From positions 1 to 64,000 of the forward strand of contig CAYONP010000019.1 of the NCBI GenBank assembly GCA_964405335.1: a DNA stretch of 64,000 bases, read 5' to 3'. Made by a program: the position numbers and the translations under genes. The DNA comes from CAYONP01 sp964405335. GTDB taxonomy: Bacteria; Armatimonadota; UBA10988. The notes beneath the pieces are model-generated. The model was not told the origin of the DNA and ran no database searches. It saw only the letters and a program-made list of their open reading frames with translations. Positions 17,855 to 26,121 of this stretch are shown piece by piece. Each line of letters opens with the position of its first letter. Within the stretch, counting starts at the first letter, position 1.

Positions 17855-19744
17855 TCACATGAGCCAGGGGTCGATCACCAGGCGGAGGGCTTGGCCGAGG
17901 TAGTCGCCGAGGATGAGGCCGAGCGCCGCGGGCACGGCGCGGCGGTGCCAGGCCATGCCGCCGGCTCGGTTCAGGTAGCCCTTCAGCAGCCAGGTGAGCA
18001 GGAAGGTCGACCAGTAGTACTCCATCGCGTAGCTGATGGCCAGCGCGTAGCCTGCCGGGTGCAGTGGCCAGGCGATGAAGCGGGTGCGGAGCAGCCGCAG
18101 GCCGGCGACCAGGCCGCCGCCGGCGAGCAGGGCGGTGACGCGCGGTGTCTCGACCGGCTGCGGGTTGTTCAGCCAGTTGGCCAGCCAGAGCCAGGTCTCG
18201 AGCCCGCCCCAGCGGCTGAAGCTGATCATCCGAGCGGCGGCGCCGTCGCGGTAGCTGAGGTGAAGCTGCGCCCAGAAGGTGCCGGCGATGCCGAGCAGGC
18301 TGGCCCAGAGCAGTAGGGGCACCAGGCCGGTCGGCCGCAGGCCGGTCTGGTCGGCGAGTTTGAAGCCCTCCAGCAGGTTGGGCATCGGGTGCGGGCGATA
18401 GCAGCGGTTGAACCAGTAGTAGAGCGACAGCAGGTTCAGGTTGCGCGGGCCGATCGCTTCGCTGCCGACGACGGTGATCATGGCGCGGAGCGGGTTGACG
18501 AAGTAGATCTCGTGCGGCGTGCCGAGTTCGACGCGGACGCGGCTGATGGCCAGGGCGAGCAGGAAGTAGACGCCGAAGAAGGCCGCCGCCGGCGCGAGGG
18601 AGAGGCCCCAGCGCCGCGAGAACCAGGCGAAATAGGCAGCGGCGGCGAGCAGGCCGAGCAGCGCCAGGCCGAGCGGCATCGGATCGCCCGCGGCGCGCCG
18701 GAAACGCAGCCGCGCCAGGTCGCCGCCGGCCCGGCGCAGGTCGACTCGCGCGCTGCCCAGGGCCAGGGCGCCGAGCATGATCCAGGCGCCGCAGGCCTGT
18801 TCGTTGACGTAGGGGAAGCTCTGTCGCGACGAGCCGAGCAGCGCCGTCGCGCCAACCTCGCTCAGCTTGCGCAGCACGTAGAATACCCAGCACGAGAGAA
18901 TCAGGTCTTGCGGCACGAAGTAGGCCAGACCGACGGCGAACCACTGCACGCCGACCCAGCTCGGGCCAAACCCGGTCCACGGCGCGGTGGTCAGTTGGGT
19001 GTCGAACCGCCAGATGCCGCCGAGCCACTCAGGCGGCAGCGGCACCGCCGGTACGTGGCTGTGCAGCAGGCGCAGCACTTTCAGGCTGAAGGCGACCGTG
19101 AAGCCGAGCCACATCAAGCGGTCGCGGAGCAGCGGCGCCGGCTCGGCCAGCGCGTGGGGCAGTTGGATGATGGGGAAGCTGAGCCGCTCGTCCTCGCTCC
19201 AGCGCCGGCGGACCAGGACGGCGAGGCAGGCGAAGGCGAGCATGAGCATCCAGCAGAAGATGCCCCAGTGCCACAGCACCGGCAGCCACGGCCGGTAGTG
19301 CCGCGGCTCGTAGATGCTCTGCGCGCCCTGGTAGAAGCCGTCGAGCGCGGCGGGGTCGCTGACCACCAGGCCGTCCGGCAGGCGATTGCCGAACAGGTGG
19401 GTCCAGTCGTTGGCCTCGGTGGCGCCCCAGGTGGCATGGGTGACCACGCCGAAGAAGTTCTGCAGCATGTCGTGGCCAGCCAGCGCGGTCGCGATCACCG
19501 GCAGCAGATAGACCGTGATCAACTCGCTCGGCCGCAGGCGGAACCGCGCCGGGAGCGTCTGCTGGAGGAGGGTCAGGCCGAACAGCATGGCCACCGGGGT
19601 GGTGAAGAGGGGTAGGGCGGTGCCCGAGTCGCGGCCGTAGTTGTCGCTGAGGATGATCAGCCAGCAGTTGGCCAGCGCCAGCACGGTGCCGAGGAGCACG
19701 GCGCGAGCGGTGAGCGGCACGGCGCCGGTCGACGCGATGGGCAT
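17855..19744 (-). CDS. DUF6785/DUF6784-type polytopic membrane protein
   Basis: 629 residues with about 14 predicted membrane helices and few charged loops. Recognisable features are NYGRDSGTALPLFTTPVAMLFGL, LLPVIATALAGHDMLQNFFG, RWSEDERLSFPIIQLPHAL and, near the C-terminus, a histidine- and aromatic-rich loop (NRCYRPHPMPNLLEGFKLAD). I place it in the DUF6785/6784 group of OPT-like membrane proteins common in Planctomycetota and Armatimonadota; function and substrate are unknown. It starts 17 nt after the second ABC permease stop, so it is probably expressed with that transporter. Confidence 0.7.
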   Translation of the reverse strand: MPIASTGAVPLTARAVLLGTVLALANCWLIILSDNYGRDSGTALPLFTTPVAMLFGLTLLQQTLPARFRLRPSELITVYLLPVIATALAGHDMLQNFFGVVTHATWGATEANDWTHLFGNRLPDGLVVSDPAALDGFYQGAQSIYEPRHYRPWLPVLWHWGIFCWMLMLAFACLAVLVRRRWSEDERLSFPIIQLPHALAEPAPLLRDRLMWLGFTVAFSLKVLRLLHSHVPAVPLPPEWLGGIWRFDTQLTTAPWTGFGPSWVGVQWFAVGLAYFVPQDLILSCWVFYVLRKLSEVGATALLGSSRQSFPYVNEQACGAWIMLGALALGSARVDLRRAGGDLARLRFRRAAGDPMPLGLALLGLLAAAAYFAWFSRRWGLSLAPAAAFFGVYFLLALAISRVRVELGTPHEIYFVNPLRAMITVVGSEAIGPRNLNLLSLYYWFNRCYRPHPMPNLLEGFKLADQTGLRPTGLVPLLLWASLLGIAGTFWAQLHLSYRDGAAARMISFSRWGGLETWLWLANWLNNPQPVETPRVTALLAGGGLVAGLRLLRTRFIAWPLHPAGYALAISYAMEYYWSTFLLTWLLKGYLNRAGGMAWHRRAVPAALGLILGDYLGQALRLVIDPWLM

Positions 19745-19761
19745 GGACCTATTGTGTGACG

Positions 19762-20571
19762 TCAGCTTCCGGTCGAGGTGTAATGCCGCACGGCGACGCG
19801 CCAGAACAGCAGGCAGGCGGCGAGGAACGCGACCCCGGCGGCCGGCGCGGCGGCGAGCAGCCAGGCCGGCGCTTCGTGCGGCCGCCCGACCACGGCCAGG
19901 CCGGGGAAGTAGCTGATGCAGGCCAGCGGCACCACCACCGTGAAGAAGCCGCGGAACCAGGGCCGGTAGATCGAGAGCGGGAACTGCGCCGTCTCGACCC
20001 CGCCATAGGTCAGGATGTTGACCAACTCGAGCGTCTCGGTGGTCCAGAAGGCCAGCGCCGCCTGGAAGATGAGCAGGCCCTCGAACAGGCAGACGCCGCC
20101 AATGATCGCCCAGACGACCGCTGCCACGCGGCCGGCCGTCCAGTTCACCTCGAGCGACGCCGCGCAGAGGACGAGCACCAGCAGGCCCTGCAGCAGCCGG
20201 CCGACGCGGGTCAGGTTGAGCTGATGCCCGAGCACCTGCAGCACCGTCGGCCGCGGGCGGAGCAGGATGCGGTCGAACTCGCCCCGCTTGATCAGACTCG
20301 GCATCTCGTCGAACCCGCGGGCCGTCGCCTCGGCCAGCGCGAAGGCGACGCTGACGATGCCGTAGAAGACGCCCACCTCGGCCAGCGCCCAGCCGCGCAG
20401 GCTGCCGAACCGGTGCATCAGCACCACCACGCCGAGGAACTCACCGCCGGTGATCACGAACTGGCCGGCGATGAGCATTACGAATGAGGCCCGGTACTGC
20501 ATCTGCGCCCGGACCGACTGCCCGATCAGCCGCAGGTAGACGACTGTGGCCGGTACTCGGCGGTCGTCCAC
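19762..20571 (-). CDS. ABC transporter permease (COG3694 type)
   Basis: 269-residue integral membrane subunit with six helices and motifs of the ABC-2-like family COG3694 (VFYGIVSVAFALAEATARGFD, IKRGEFDRILLRP). GTG 20571 is used: it is preceded by GGGAGG and overlaps the region just after the upstream permease stop. Pairs with COG4587 and COG4586 subunits in a conserved three-gene exporter whose substrate is not known. Confidence 0.82.
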   Translation of the reverse strand: MDDRRVPATVVYLRLIGQSVRAQMQYRASFVMLIAGQFVITGGEFLGVVVLMHRFGSLRGWALAEVGVFYGIVSVAFALAEATARGFDEMPSLIKRGEFDRILLRPRPTVLQVLGHQLNLTRVGRLLQGLLVLVLCAASLEVNWTAGRVAAVVWAIIGGVCLFEGLLIFQAALAFWTTETLELVNILTYGGVETAQFPLSIYRPWFRGFFTVVVPLACISYFPGLAVVGRPHEAPAWLLAAAPAAGVAFLAACLLFWRVAVRHYTSTGS

Positions 20572-20573
20572 TG

Positions 20574-21365
20574 TCAGCCTCCCTGAACCACGAGCCGGCG
20601 CAGCCCGCGGGCCAGCAGCGCCCGGCCGGCGAGAATGAACAGCCCGCTCCAGGCCAATTGATGGAGCAGCACCGCACCGACCGCCGACGGCGCGAGCTGG
20701 CCGATATAGAGCCGGAACGGGAAGTCGGCCAGGCCGGCGAAGGGCTGCCGCGCGGCCGCCGCCTGCAGCCACTCGGGCAGGAACAGCAGTGGCACGGTCA
20801 CGCCCGAGAGCAGCCACGGCAGCGCTAGCCCGAGCCGCGCGATGCCGTCGCCGGCGATGGTCCAGAGCAGCGTGATGGTGATCAACGTCGACCAGGCGGC
20901 GGCGAGCAGGATCGAGCCCAGCGTGGCCGCCAGCCAGGCCGCGCCGGCGGCCGCCGAGGGCGGCGCCTGCAGCCCAAAGAACGCGCCGGCGATGATGAAC
21001 TGCGGCACCGAGCGGAGCAGCAGCGGCCCGGTGCGATAGGCCACACCGCGGGCCAGCCAGGCGGTGTGCAGGTCGATCGGCCGGCACAGCTCATAGGCCA
21101 CGGTGCCCGAGCGGATCGCGTCGCGAACATCGGCGTCGATGCCGCCCAGGACCAGGATGAGCATCGCCTGGCAGAGCCACAGGTAGCTGATGGTCTGTTC
21201 GAGGCTCAGCGGCTGCGGCTCGCTGGTCGACTGGTAGAAGGCGGTGAAGATCATCACCCGGATCAGGCCCCAGAAGAGCTGCGTGCCGACGCCCGCCCAG
21301 GCCGCGGCGCGGTACTGCAATAGCAGGCGGTAGCGCGCACCGAACAGCGCCAGGTAGGGTCTCAT
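20574..21365 (-). CDS. ABC transporter permease (COG4587 type)
   Basis: 263-residue integral membrane subunit, six helices, starting MRPYLALFGARYRLLLQYRA, the usual beginning of COG4587 ABC-2-like permeases, with VRDAIRSGTVAYELCRPIDLH in the middle. Its ATG overlaps the stop of the ATPase gene by 4 nt (ATGA), and the second permease starts 2 nt after its stop, so all three subunits are translationally coupled. Confidence 0.85.
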   Translation of the reverse strand: MRPYLALFGARYRLLLQYRAAAWAGVGTQLFWGLIRVMIFTAFYQSTSEPQPLSLEQTISYLWLCQAMLILVLGGIDADVRDAIRSGTVAYELCRPIDLHTAWLARGVAYRTGPLLLRSVPQFIIAGAFFGLQAPPSAAAGAAWLAATLGSILLAAAWSTLITITLLWTIAGDGIARLGLALPWLLSGVTVPLLFLPEWLQAAAARQPFAGLADFPFRLYIGQLAPSAVGAVLLHQLAWSGLFILAGRALLARGLRRLVVQGG

Positions 21366-22342
21366 GCCCCGTCCTCGTAGAGCCGGGCGATGATCTCCTC
21401 GATCGGCGGGTGCTCGACGAACAGGTCGCGGATTGCGTACCGAGCGGTGATCCGGGCGATCAGCTCCGCCGCCGGTGTGCGCGCTGGGTCGAAGCGGAGC
21501 TCGAGTCGCGTGCCGTCGCGGTGGATCAGCTCGGTTCCGGGCAGGTCGACGACCGCGCTCGGCTCGGCCAGGTCGATCAGCAGTCGGCGCTCGGTGGTCA
21601 CCTTGGCCCTCAGCGCGGCCAGCGGGCCGTCGGACAAGATGCGCCCGCGCCCGATGACCAGGATGCGCGAGCAGAGCGCCTCGATGTCGTCCATGTCGTG
21701 GGTGGTCAGGATGACCGTCACGCCCCGCTCGCGGTTGAGCCGCCGGACGAACTCGCGCACGGCCAGCTTGCTCGCCGCGTCGAGGCCGATAGTCGGCTCG
21801 TCGAGGAACAGGATCGCCGGCGCGTGAAGCAGGCTGGCGGCCAGCTCGCAGCGCATTCGCTGGCCCAGGCTGAGCTGCCGCACCGGCACATCGAGCAGCG
21901 GTGCCAGGTCGAGCAGCGCAGTCAGCTCATCGAGCGCGGCTCGGTAGTCGGCCGGCGGCACCGAGTAGATCTCGCGCAGCAGCTCGAACGACTCGACCGT
22001 CGGCAGGTCCCACCAGAGCTGGCTGCGCTGGCCGAACACGACGCCGATGCGGGCGACGTGGGCCACGCGCTCGCGCCACGGCGTGCGGCCGAGCACCTCG
22101 CAGCGGCCCGAGTCGGGGACCAGGATGCCGGACAGAATCTTGACCGTGGTCGACTTGCCGGCGCCATTCGGGCCGATGTAGCCGACCAGCTCGCCCGGTT
22201 CGAGGCTGAAGGTGATGCCGTCCAGGGCGCGCACGGTGCGATGCCGACGCGTGACGAGGCCCCGCACCGCGCCGAGCAGCCCCGGCTGGCGTTCGGCGAT
22301 GCGGAAGGTCTTGACCAGATCCTCGACGACAATCTGGCCCAC
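21362..22342 (-). CDS. ABC transporter ATP-binding protein (COG4586 type)
   Basis: 326-residue ATPase that powers the two downstream permeases. Walker A GPNGAGKSTTVK (about residue 58), Q-loop VFGQRSQLWWDLP (the GQRSQLWWD signature is characteristic of COG4586), ABC signature LSLGQRMRCELAASLL, Walker B AILFLDEPTIGLD and switch His in LTTHDMDD. A C-terminal domain of about 80 residues follows. The start is GTG 22342, with an AAGGT site. The operon promoter is at 22406-22434. Confidence 0.9.
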   Translation of the reverse strand: MGQIVVEDLVKTFRIAERQPGLLGAVRGLVTRRHRTVRALDGITFSLEPGELVGYIGPNGAGKSTTVKILSGILVPDSGRCEVLGRTPWRERVAHVARIGVVFGQRSQLWWDLPTVESFELLREIYSVPPADYRAALDELTALLDLAPLLDVPVRQLSLGQRMRCELAASLLHAPAILFLDEPTIGLDAASKLAVREFVRRLNRERGVTVILTTHDMDDIEALCSRILVIGRGRILSDGPLAALRAKVTTERRLLIDLAEPSAVVDLPGTELIHRDGTRLELRFDPARTPAAELIARITARYAIRDLFVEHPPIEEIIARLYEDGA

Positions 22343-22405
22343 CAGGTGACCTTAGGGCAGTGGGATCAGGACGGAGCGCCGCGGCACGCTCCGGTGAGAG
22401 GCGCG

Positions 22406-22434
22406 AGAGTAGCGCCCGGCGGGCGAGCTGTCAA
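22406..22434 (-). promoter_or_regulatory. sigma-70 promoter of the ABC transporter operon
   Basis: Minus strand: perfect -35 TTGACA (22429-22434), 17-bp spacer, -10 TACTCT (22406-22411). Leader of roughly 58 nt before GTG 22342. It lies in the 101-bp gap after the anti-sigma-like gene and separates the two operons. Confidence 0.72.
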
Positions 22435-22443
22435 CCGTGGCGG

Positions 22444-23571
22444 CTACTCGAACCCCTCGGCCGTCACGCCGGCGAGGACCAGGCGGTTCGGATCGCCGCT
22501 GGGCGGCAGGGCGTTGAGCGCACTCGGCGGCGGCATGTCGGGGTTGCTGTCGCTGACGGTGATCCGGAAAGTCCGCATGCCCGCCTCGTCGAGCGGCGCC
22601 GTCGGGTCGGCCGAGGCGCCGTTCGACCCGCCCGCCGGCGAGGTCGCCGACGGTTGCGCCGAGCGCGACGGCGGCCTCGTCTCGGCCGCGCGCCGGTTGG
22701 CCACGTTCATCGTCCGCGGCCGGTCCGCCGGGCGCGAGACGCGCGGCGCCGAGCGGCGCGGGCCGATGCGCAGCGTGGACCCGGGCGGCGGCTTGACCGA
22801 CACGCTGCCATCCTGGCCGGTCTTGACCTCGACTTCGGGCGTGCTGCCGTCGGCGTTGGCCGGCACGTCGACCTCGATCTCGATCTCGCCCGGCTGGTCG
22901 GCCTCGATCGCGTCGGCGACGTTCATCAGGCCGCCGTCGTCCAGCACCGGCCGCGGCGCGCTGGGCACCTCGGCCATGCGGGTGGCGGCGTCGCGGTCGC
23001 CGAGCAGCCGGTCACCAGCCATGAGTCCAAACAGGAACAGCGCTGCCGCGGCGGCCCAGGCCAGCCGCGGGCGGGCCAACAGCGGCGTCGCCGGGGCGCG
23101 CCGGTAGTGCGGCGCCTCACGCCGCCGCTCTTCGTCGATCCGCCGTCGCAGCTCGGTCCGGAACCCCGCCGGCAGCGCCACCGCAGGGAAACGGTGGGCC
23201 TCGGCCAGGGCCGCCTCGAGCAGCGCATACTCGGCCGCCAACTCGGGGTCGGCGTCAATCTCAGCCCGCAGCGCGGCAAGCTGCGCCGACGTGCCGTGGC
23301 CGTCGAGCAGCTCGCTGTATCGGTTGCGCAGGGGCTTGGCCTCCAGCGCCAGGGCCAGGGCCACTTCGTCGGCGAAGTCGGCGGGCAGCGCCGGGCGCCG
23401 AAGGCTGTGCAAGTCGTGGATGGTCTGCTCAAAGACCTGAAGTTCGCGGGCAAGCTGAGCGTCGTCGGCCAGCGCCAACTCGAGCCAGGCCGCCTCGCGC
23501 TGAGCGAGCCGCCCCTCGAGATAGGCAGAAAACAAGTCGCGTGCCTTGCGCCGCCGCGTTCGGGCGAACAT
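22444..23571 (-). CDS. Anti-sigma-factor-like membrane protein with duplicated N-terminal domain, no zinc ligands
   Basis: 375 residues in the usual position of an anti-sigma factor, 47 nt after the ECF sigma gene. The N-terminal part (about 10-145) consists of two similar halves (FSAYLEGRL...ALPADFADEV and YSELLDGHG...ALPAGFRTEL), each resembling an anti-sigma four-helix domain but without the HxxxCxxC zinc motif. One membrane helix lies at about 168-186. The extracytoplasmic tail is Ser/Pro/Arg-rich, with a short acidic block near the middle. I infer that it holds the sigma factor at the inner membrane; no family member with known function is recognised. Confidence 0.65.
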   Translation of the reverse strand: MFARTRRRKARDLFSAYLEGRLAQREAAWLELALADDAQLARELQVFEQTIHDLHSLRRPALPADFADEVALALALEAKPLRNRYSELLDGHGTSAQLAALRAEIDADPELAAEYALLEAALAEAHRFPAVALPAGFRTELRRRIDEERRREAPHYRRAPATPLLARPRLAWAAAAALFLFGLMAGDRLLGDRDAATRMAEVPSAPRPVLDDGGLMNVADAIEADQPGEIEIEVDVPANADGSTPEVEVKTGQDGSVSVKPPPGSTLRIGPRRSAPRVSRPADRPRTMNVANRRAAETRPPSRSAQPSATSPAGGSNGASADPTAPLDEAGMRTFRITVSDSNPDMPPPSALNALPPSGDPNRLVLAGVTAEGFE

Positions 23572-23618
23572 GACACTCCTCCGCTGGTCGCTCGGATCCT
23601 ATCGCTCCGACGACGGCA

Positions 23619-24239
23619 CTAACCGAACAGTTCCGCGTTCTGCTCGAGCTCCCGCGCGAGGGCCAGCCGGGCGCGGTTCAGCCGCGACTTGATCGTCCCC
23701 ACATGGGTGTCGACCATCTCCGCAATCTCGTTGTAGCTGAAGCCCTCGAGATCATAGAGCACCAGCACGTCGCGGTGGTGGGGCTTGAGCCGGTAGATTG
23801 CCGCGCGCACCGCCCGCTGGCGCTCGTTACCGAGGATCCGCTCCTCCGGGTCGGTGTCGGCCTCGGCCGGCATGCGCTCGAGCAACGCCTCGCCATCATC
23901 ATCGTCCGCCGGGTCGGCGATGATCTGCGGCCGCCGGCGCTTCTTCTTCATCTCATCAAGGCACAAGTTGTGGACGATGCGGTGTACCCAGGTGGTCAGC
24001 GCCGAGCCGCCATGGAACGTGCGCAAGCCGCGGTGGATGCGCAGAAACGCCTCCTGCGCCACGTCGAACGCCTCGTCGGCATCGCCCAGCAGCCGGTAGG
24101 CCAGGCTGTAGACCCGCGACTGGTAGCGCTCGACCAACTCGTCGAAGGCGTCGGGGTCACCGCGACGACAACGCAGGATGAGACGCGCCTCCGCGGCCTC
24201 CTGCGGGGTATCGTCCCCGGGCTCCGACTGCCGTGCCAT
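23619..24239 (-). CDS. ECF-type RNA polymerase sigma factor (RpoE-like)
   Basis: 206 residues. Sigma region 2 spans about 20-95 (DAFDELVERYQSRVYSLAYRLLGD, DEAFDVAQEAFLRIHRGL, TWVHRIVHNLCLDEMKKKRRR). An acidic linker (DPADDDDGEALLERM) follows, and region 4 spans about 137-195 (HRDVLVLYDLEGFSYNEIAEM, VGTIKSRLNRARLAL). Its ATG overlaps the stop of the PASTA gene by one base (TGATG), and an anti-sigma-like gene follows. It directs RNA polymerase to a small regulon, released by an unknown envelope signal. Confidence 0.93.
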   Translation of the reverse strand: MARQSEPGDDTPQEAAEARLILRCRRGDPDAFDELVERYQSRVYSLAYRLLGDADEAFDVAQEAFLRIHRGLRTFHGGSALTTWVHRIVHNLCLDEMKKKRRRPQIIADPADDDDGEALLERMPAEADTDPEERILGNERQRAVRAAIYRLKPHHRDVLVLYDLEGFSYNEIAEMVDTHVGTIKSRLNRARLALARELEQNAELFG

Positions 24240-25219
24240 CAGAGGTCTTGTTCCTTGACCTTTCGATCGTTGATGTAGACCTCCACCGTCGAACGCCCGA
24301 CGCCGCGAACGGTTTGCCGGACCAGGTCGCCGGCGTGGCAGATCTCGTCGAACACGGTCTGCTCACCGTTCTCGTCGCGGAGGACGATTCGGATGGTGCT
24401 CAAGTCAGGTTTCGACGGCACTGGGATGAGCACCGTTCCAACCCGTTGCTCGCGACCCGGCGCCGGCGCGTCGACCACCGGGTCCGATCGTTCCACCCGC
24501 CGCGCCGGCTCCGACTCGCCCTCGGGCGGGCCGGCTGAGACGTACAGGTCGACCTTGGTGCCGACATCGACCCGCCGACCGGCCCCGGGGTTCTGCGACA
24601 GAATGGTGCCCGCTGGCAGCCGCGGATCGGGCTTGCGGCCCGTGGCGCCGATCTTCAGACCGAGTTTGCCCAACTGGTCCTGCGCCGCGGCGAAGGTCTC
24701 GCCGACGAGGCGGGGGACCATTACCAGCTCGGGCCCGGTCGAGACCTGGAGAGTGACCATTCGCCCGGCCGACACGCGCCGGCCCGGCTTCGGGTTCATC
24801 CCGGCCACCTGACCGGCCGGCACCTCGCGGTTCGGCACGCTCTCGACCGCTGCGGTCAGGCCGACCGACTCGAGGTAGGTCCGCGCCTCGGCGTCGGCCT
24901 TGCCGACCAGGTGCGGCACAATCACCTCGGGCGGCATCGAGCGCTCGAGGTAACGCCAGGCACCGACGAAGAACAGCGCGATGGTCACCGCCGAGGTGAT
25001 CGCGGTGCCGAGCAAGATGAAGCAGAAGCGGTAGAAGACCAGCGTGACGACGACCGGCCAGGGCAGCGGCTTGCGCGTCTGGCGGGCGCGCTCGCGGGCC
25101 TGGCGCCGGCGCCGCTCGGAGGGCGAGGCCTCTTGCTGCGCCTCGGCCCGGCCGCGCAGCCCGGCCAGGGTGACAGCCGGGTCGGCCGTCGGGCGGCGGT
25201 CTCTCGGGTCGCGGCTCAC
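24239..25219 (-). CDS. Membrane-anchored protein with two PASTA domains
   Basis: 326 residues: an Arg-rich cytoplasmic N-terminus, one membrane helix (about 55-87), PASTA domains at about 98-163 and 166-231, a Pro/Glu linker, and a C-terminal beta domain ending NDRKVKEQDL. PASTA domains bind uncrosslinked peptidoglycan or muropeptides, usually at the outside end of Ser/Thr kinases; here there is no kinase domain. GTG 25219 is preceded by GGAGGAG. It is the first gene of an operon with the ECF sigma and anti-sigma-like genes, which suggests a cell-wall sensor for that sigma factor (inference). Confidence 0.85.
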   Translation of the reverse strand: MSRDPRDRRPTADPAVTLAGLRGRAEAQQEASPSERRRRQARERARQTRKPLPWPVVVTLVFYRFCFILLGTAITSAVTIALFFVGAWRYLERSMPPEVIVPHLVGKADAEARTYLESVGLTAAVESVPNREVPAGQVAGMNPKPGRRVSAGRMVTLQVSTGPELVMVPRLVGETFAAAQDQLGKLGLKIGATGRKPDPRLPAGTILSQNPGAGRRVDVGTKVDLYVSAGPPEGESEPARRVERSDPVVDAPAPGREQRVGTVLIPVPSKPDLSTIRIVLRDENGEQTVFDEICHAGDLVRQTVRGVGRSTVEVYINDRKVKEQDL

Positions 25220-25241
25220 GCACTCCTCCACGCGATCGTCG

Positions 25242-25270
25242 ATTCTAACCGGAAGCCGCGGATCTTGCAC
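25242..25270 (-). promoter_or_regulatory. Probable promoter of the PASTA-sigma-anti-sigma operon
   Basis: Minus strand: -10 TAGAAT (25242-25247) is close to consensus; the hexamer 17 bp upstream is GTGCAA (25265-25270), a weak -35. Predicted leader of about 16 nt. Confidence 0.45.
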
Positions 25271-25332
25271 GCCGGGCTTGCCGCGCGCAGGACCCCGGCC
25301 GGGCATACCCAACTCCCTGCCCGGAGATCCCC

Positions 25333-26097
25333 TTGTCAGACAACCCGCCCGGCGTGGCGTTGGTCACCGGTGCCAGCCGTGGCATCGGGCGCGGCATCGC
25401 CACGGCGCTGGGCCGGCGCGGCTGGCGCGTGGTCATCAACTACAACCGCAGTGCCGACGCCGCCGAGGAGGCCGCCGCGGCAGTTCGCGCCGGCGGCGGC
25501 GAAGCGCTGGTGGTCCAGGCCGATGTGGCCGAGCTGGCCGACCACGAGCGGCTGATCGACGCGACGGCCGGCGCCTTCGGGCGGATCGACCTGCTGGTCA
25601 ACAACGCCGGTGTCGCGCCGGAGCAACGCGTCGACCTGCTCGAGGCGACGCCGGCGAGCTACGACCGGGTGATGTCGATCAACCTGCGCGGGCCCTATTT
25701 CCTGACCCAGCGCGTGGCGCGGCGGATGATTGAGCAGGGCGGGGGGCGGATTGTCAACATCGGCAGCATCAGCGCCTATACCTCGAGCCCGATGCGGGGC
25801 GAGTACTGCCTCTCGAAGGCTGGCCTGGGCATGATGACCGCGCTCTTCGCCGATCGCCTGGCCCCGCACGGCATCGGCGTCTACGAGCTCCGGCCCGGCG
25901 TGATTGAGACCGACATGACCGGCGCGGTGAAGGAGAAGTACGACCGCCTGATTGCCGACGGCCTGACGCCGATTGCCCGCTGGGGCACGCCGGACGACGT
26001 GGCGGCGGCGGTGATCGCGATTGCCGAGGGCCTGCTACCGTTCTCGACCGGGCAGGTGATCGACGTCGACGGCGGATTCCACTTGCGCAGGCTGTAG
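25333..26097 (+). CDS. Short-chain dehydrogenase/reductase (3-oxoacyl-ACP reductase-like)
   Basis: 254-residue classical SDR. NAD(P)-binding TGASRGIG (about 12-19), NNAG, and catalytic Ser-Tyr-Lys in IGSISAYTSSPMRGEYCLSKAGL; C-terminus GQVIDVDGG. The basic residue after the glycine motif and N40 region suggest NADPH, but the substrate is unclear; FabG-like or sugar/ketone reductase are both possible. The start is TTG 25333, with GGAG seven bases upstream. It is divergent from the PASTA operon. Confidence 0.85.
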   Translation: MSDNPPGVALVTGASRGIGRGIATALGRRGWRVVINYNRSADAAEEAAAAVRAGGGEALVVQADVAELADHERLIDATAGAFGRIDLLVNNAGVAPEQRVDLLEATPASYDRVMSINLRGPYFLTQRVARRMIEQGGGRIVNIGSISAYTSSPMRGEYCLSKAGLGMMTALFADRLAPHGIGVYELRPGVIETDMTGAVKEKYDRLIADGLTPIARWGTPDDVAAAVIAIAEGLLPFSTGQVIDVDGGFHLRRL

Positions 26098-26103
26098 CGG
26101 TTC

Positions 26104-26109
26104 TATAAT
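26104..26109 (+). promoter_or_regulatory. Perfect -10 element before the ABC exporter
   Basis: TATAAT, the exact consensus and rare at this GC content, ends 12 bases before GTG 26122. The best upstream hexamer is TTGCGC (26083-26088) at a short 15-bp spacing. If used, the transcript would have only a few untranslated bases. Confidence 0.5.
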
Positions 26110-26121
26110 GCTCGGTGGCCC

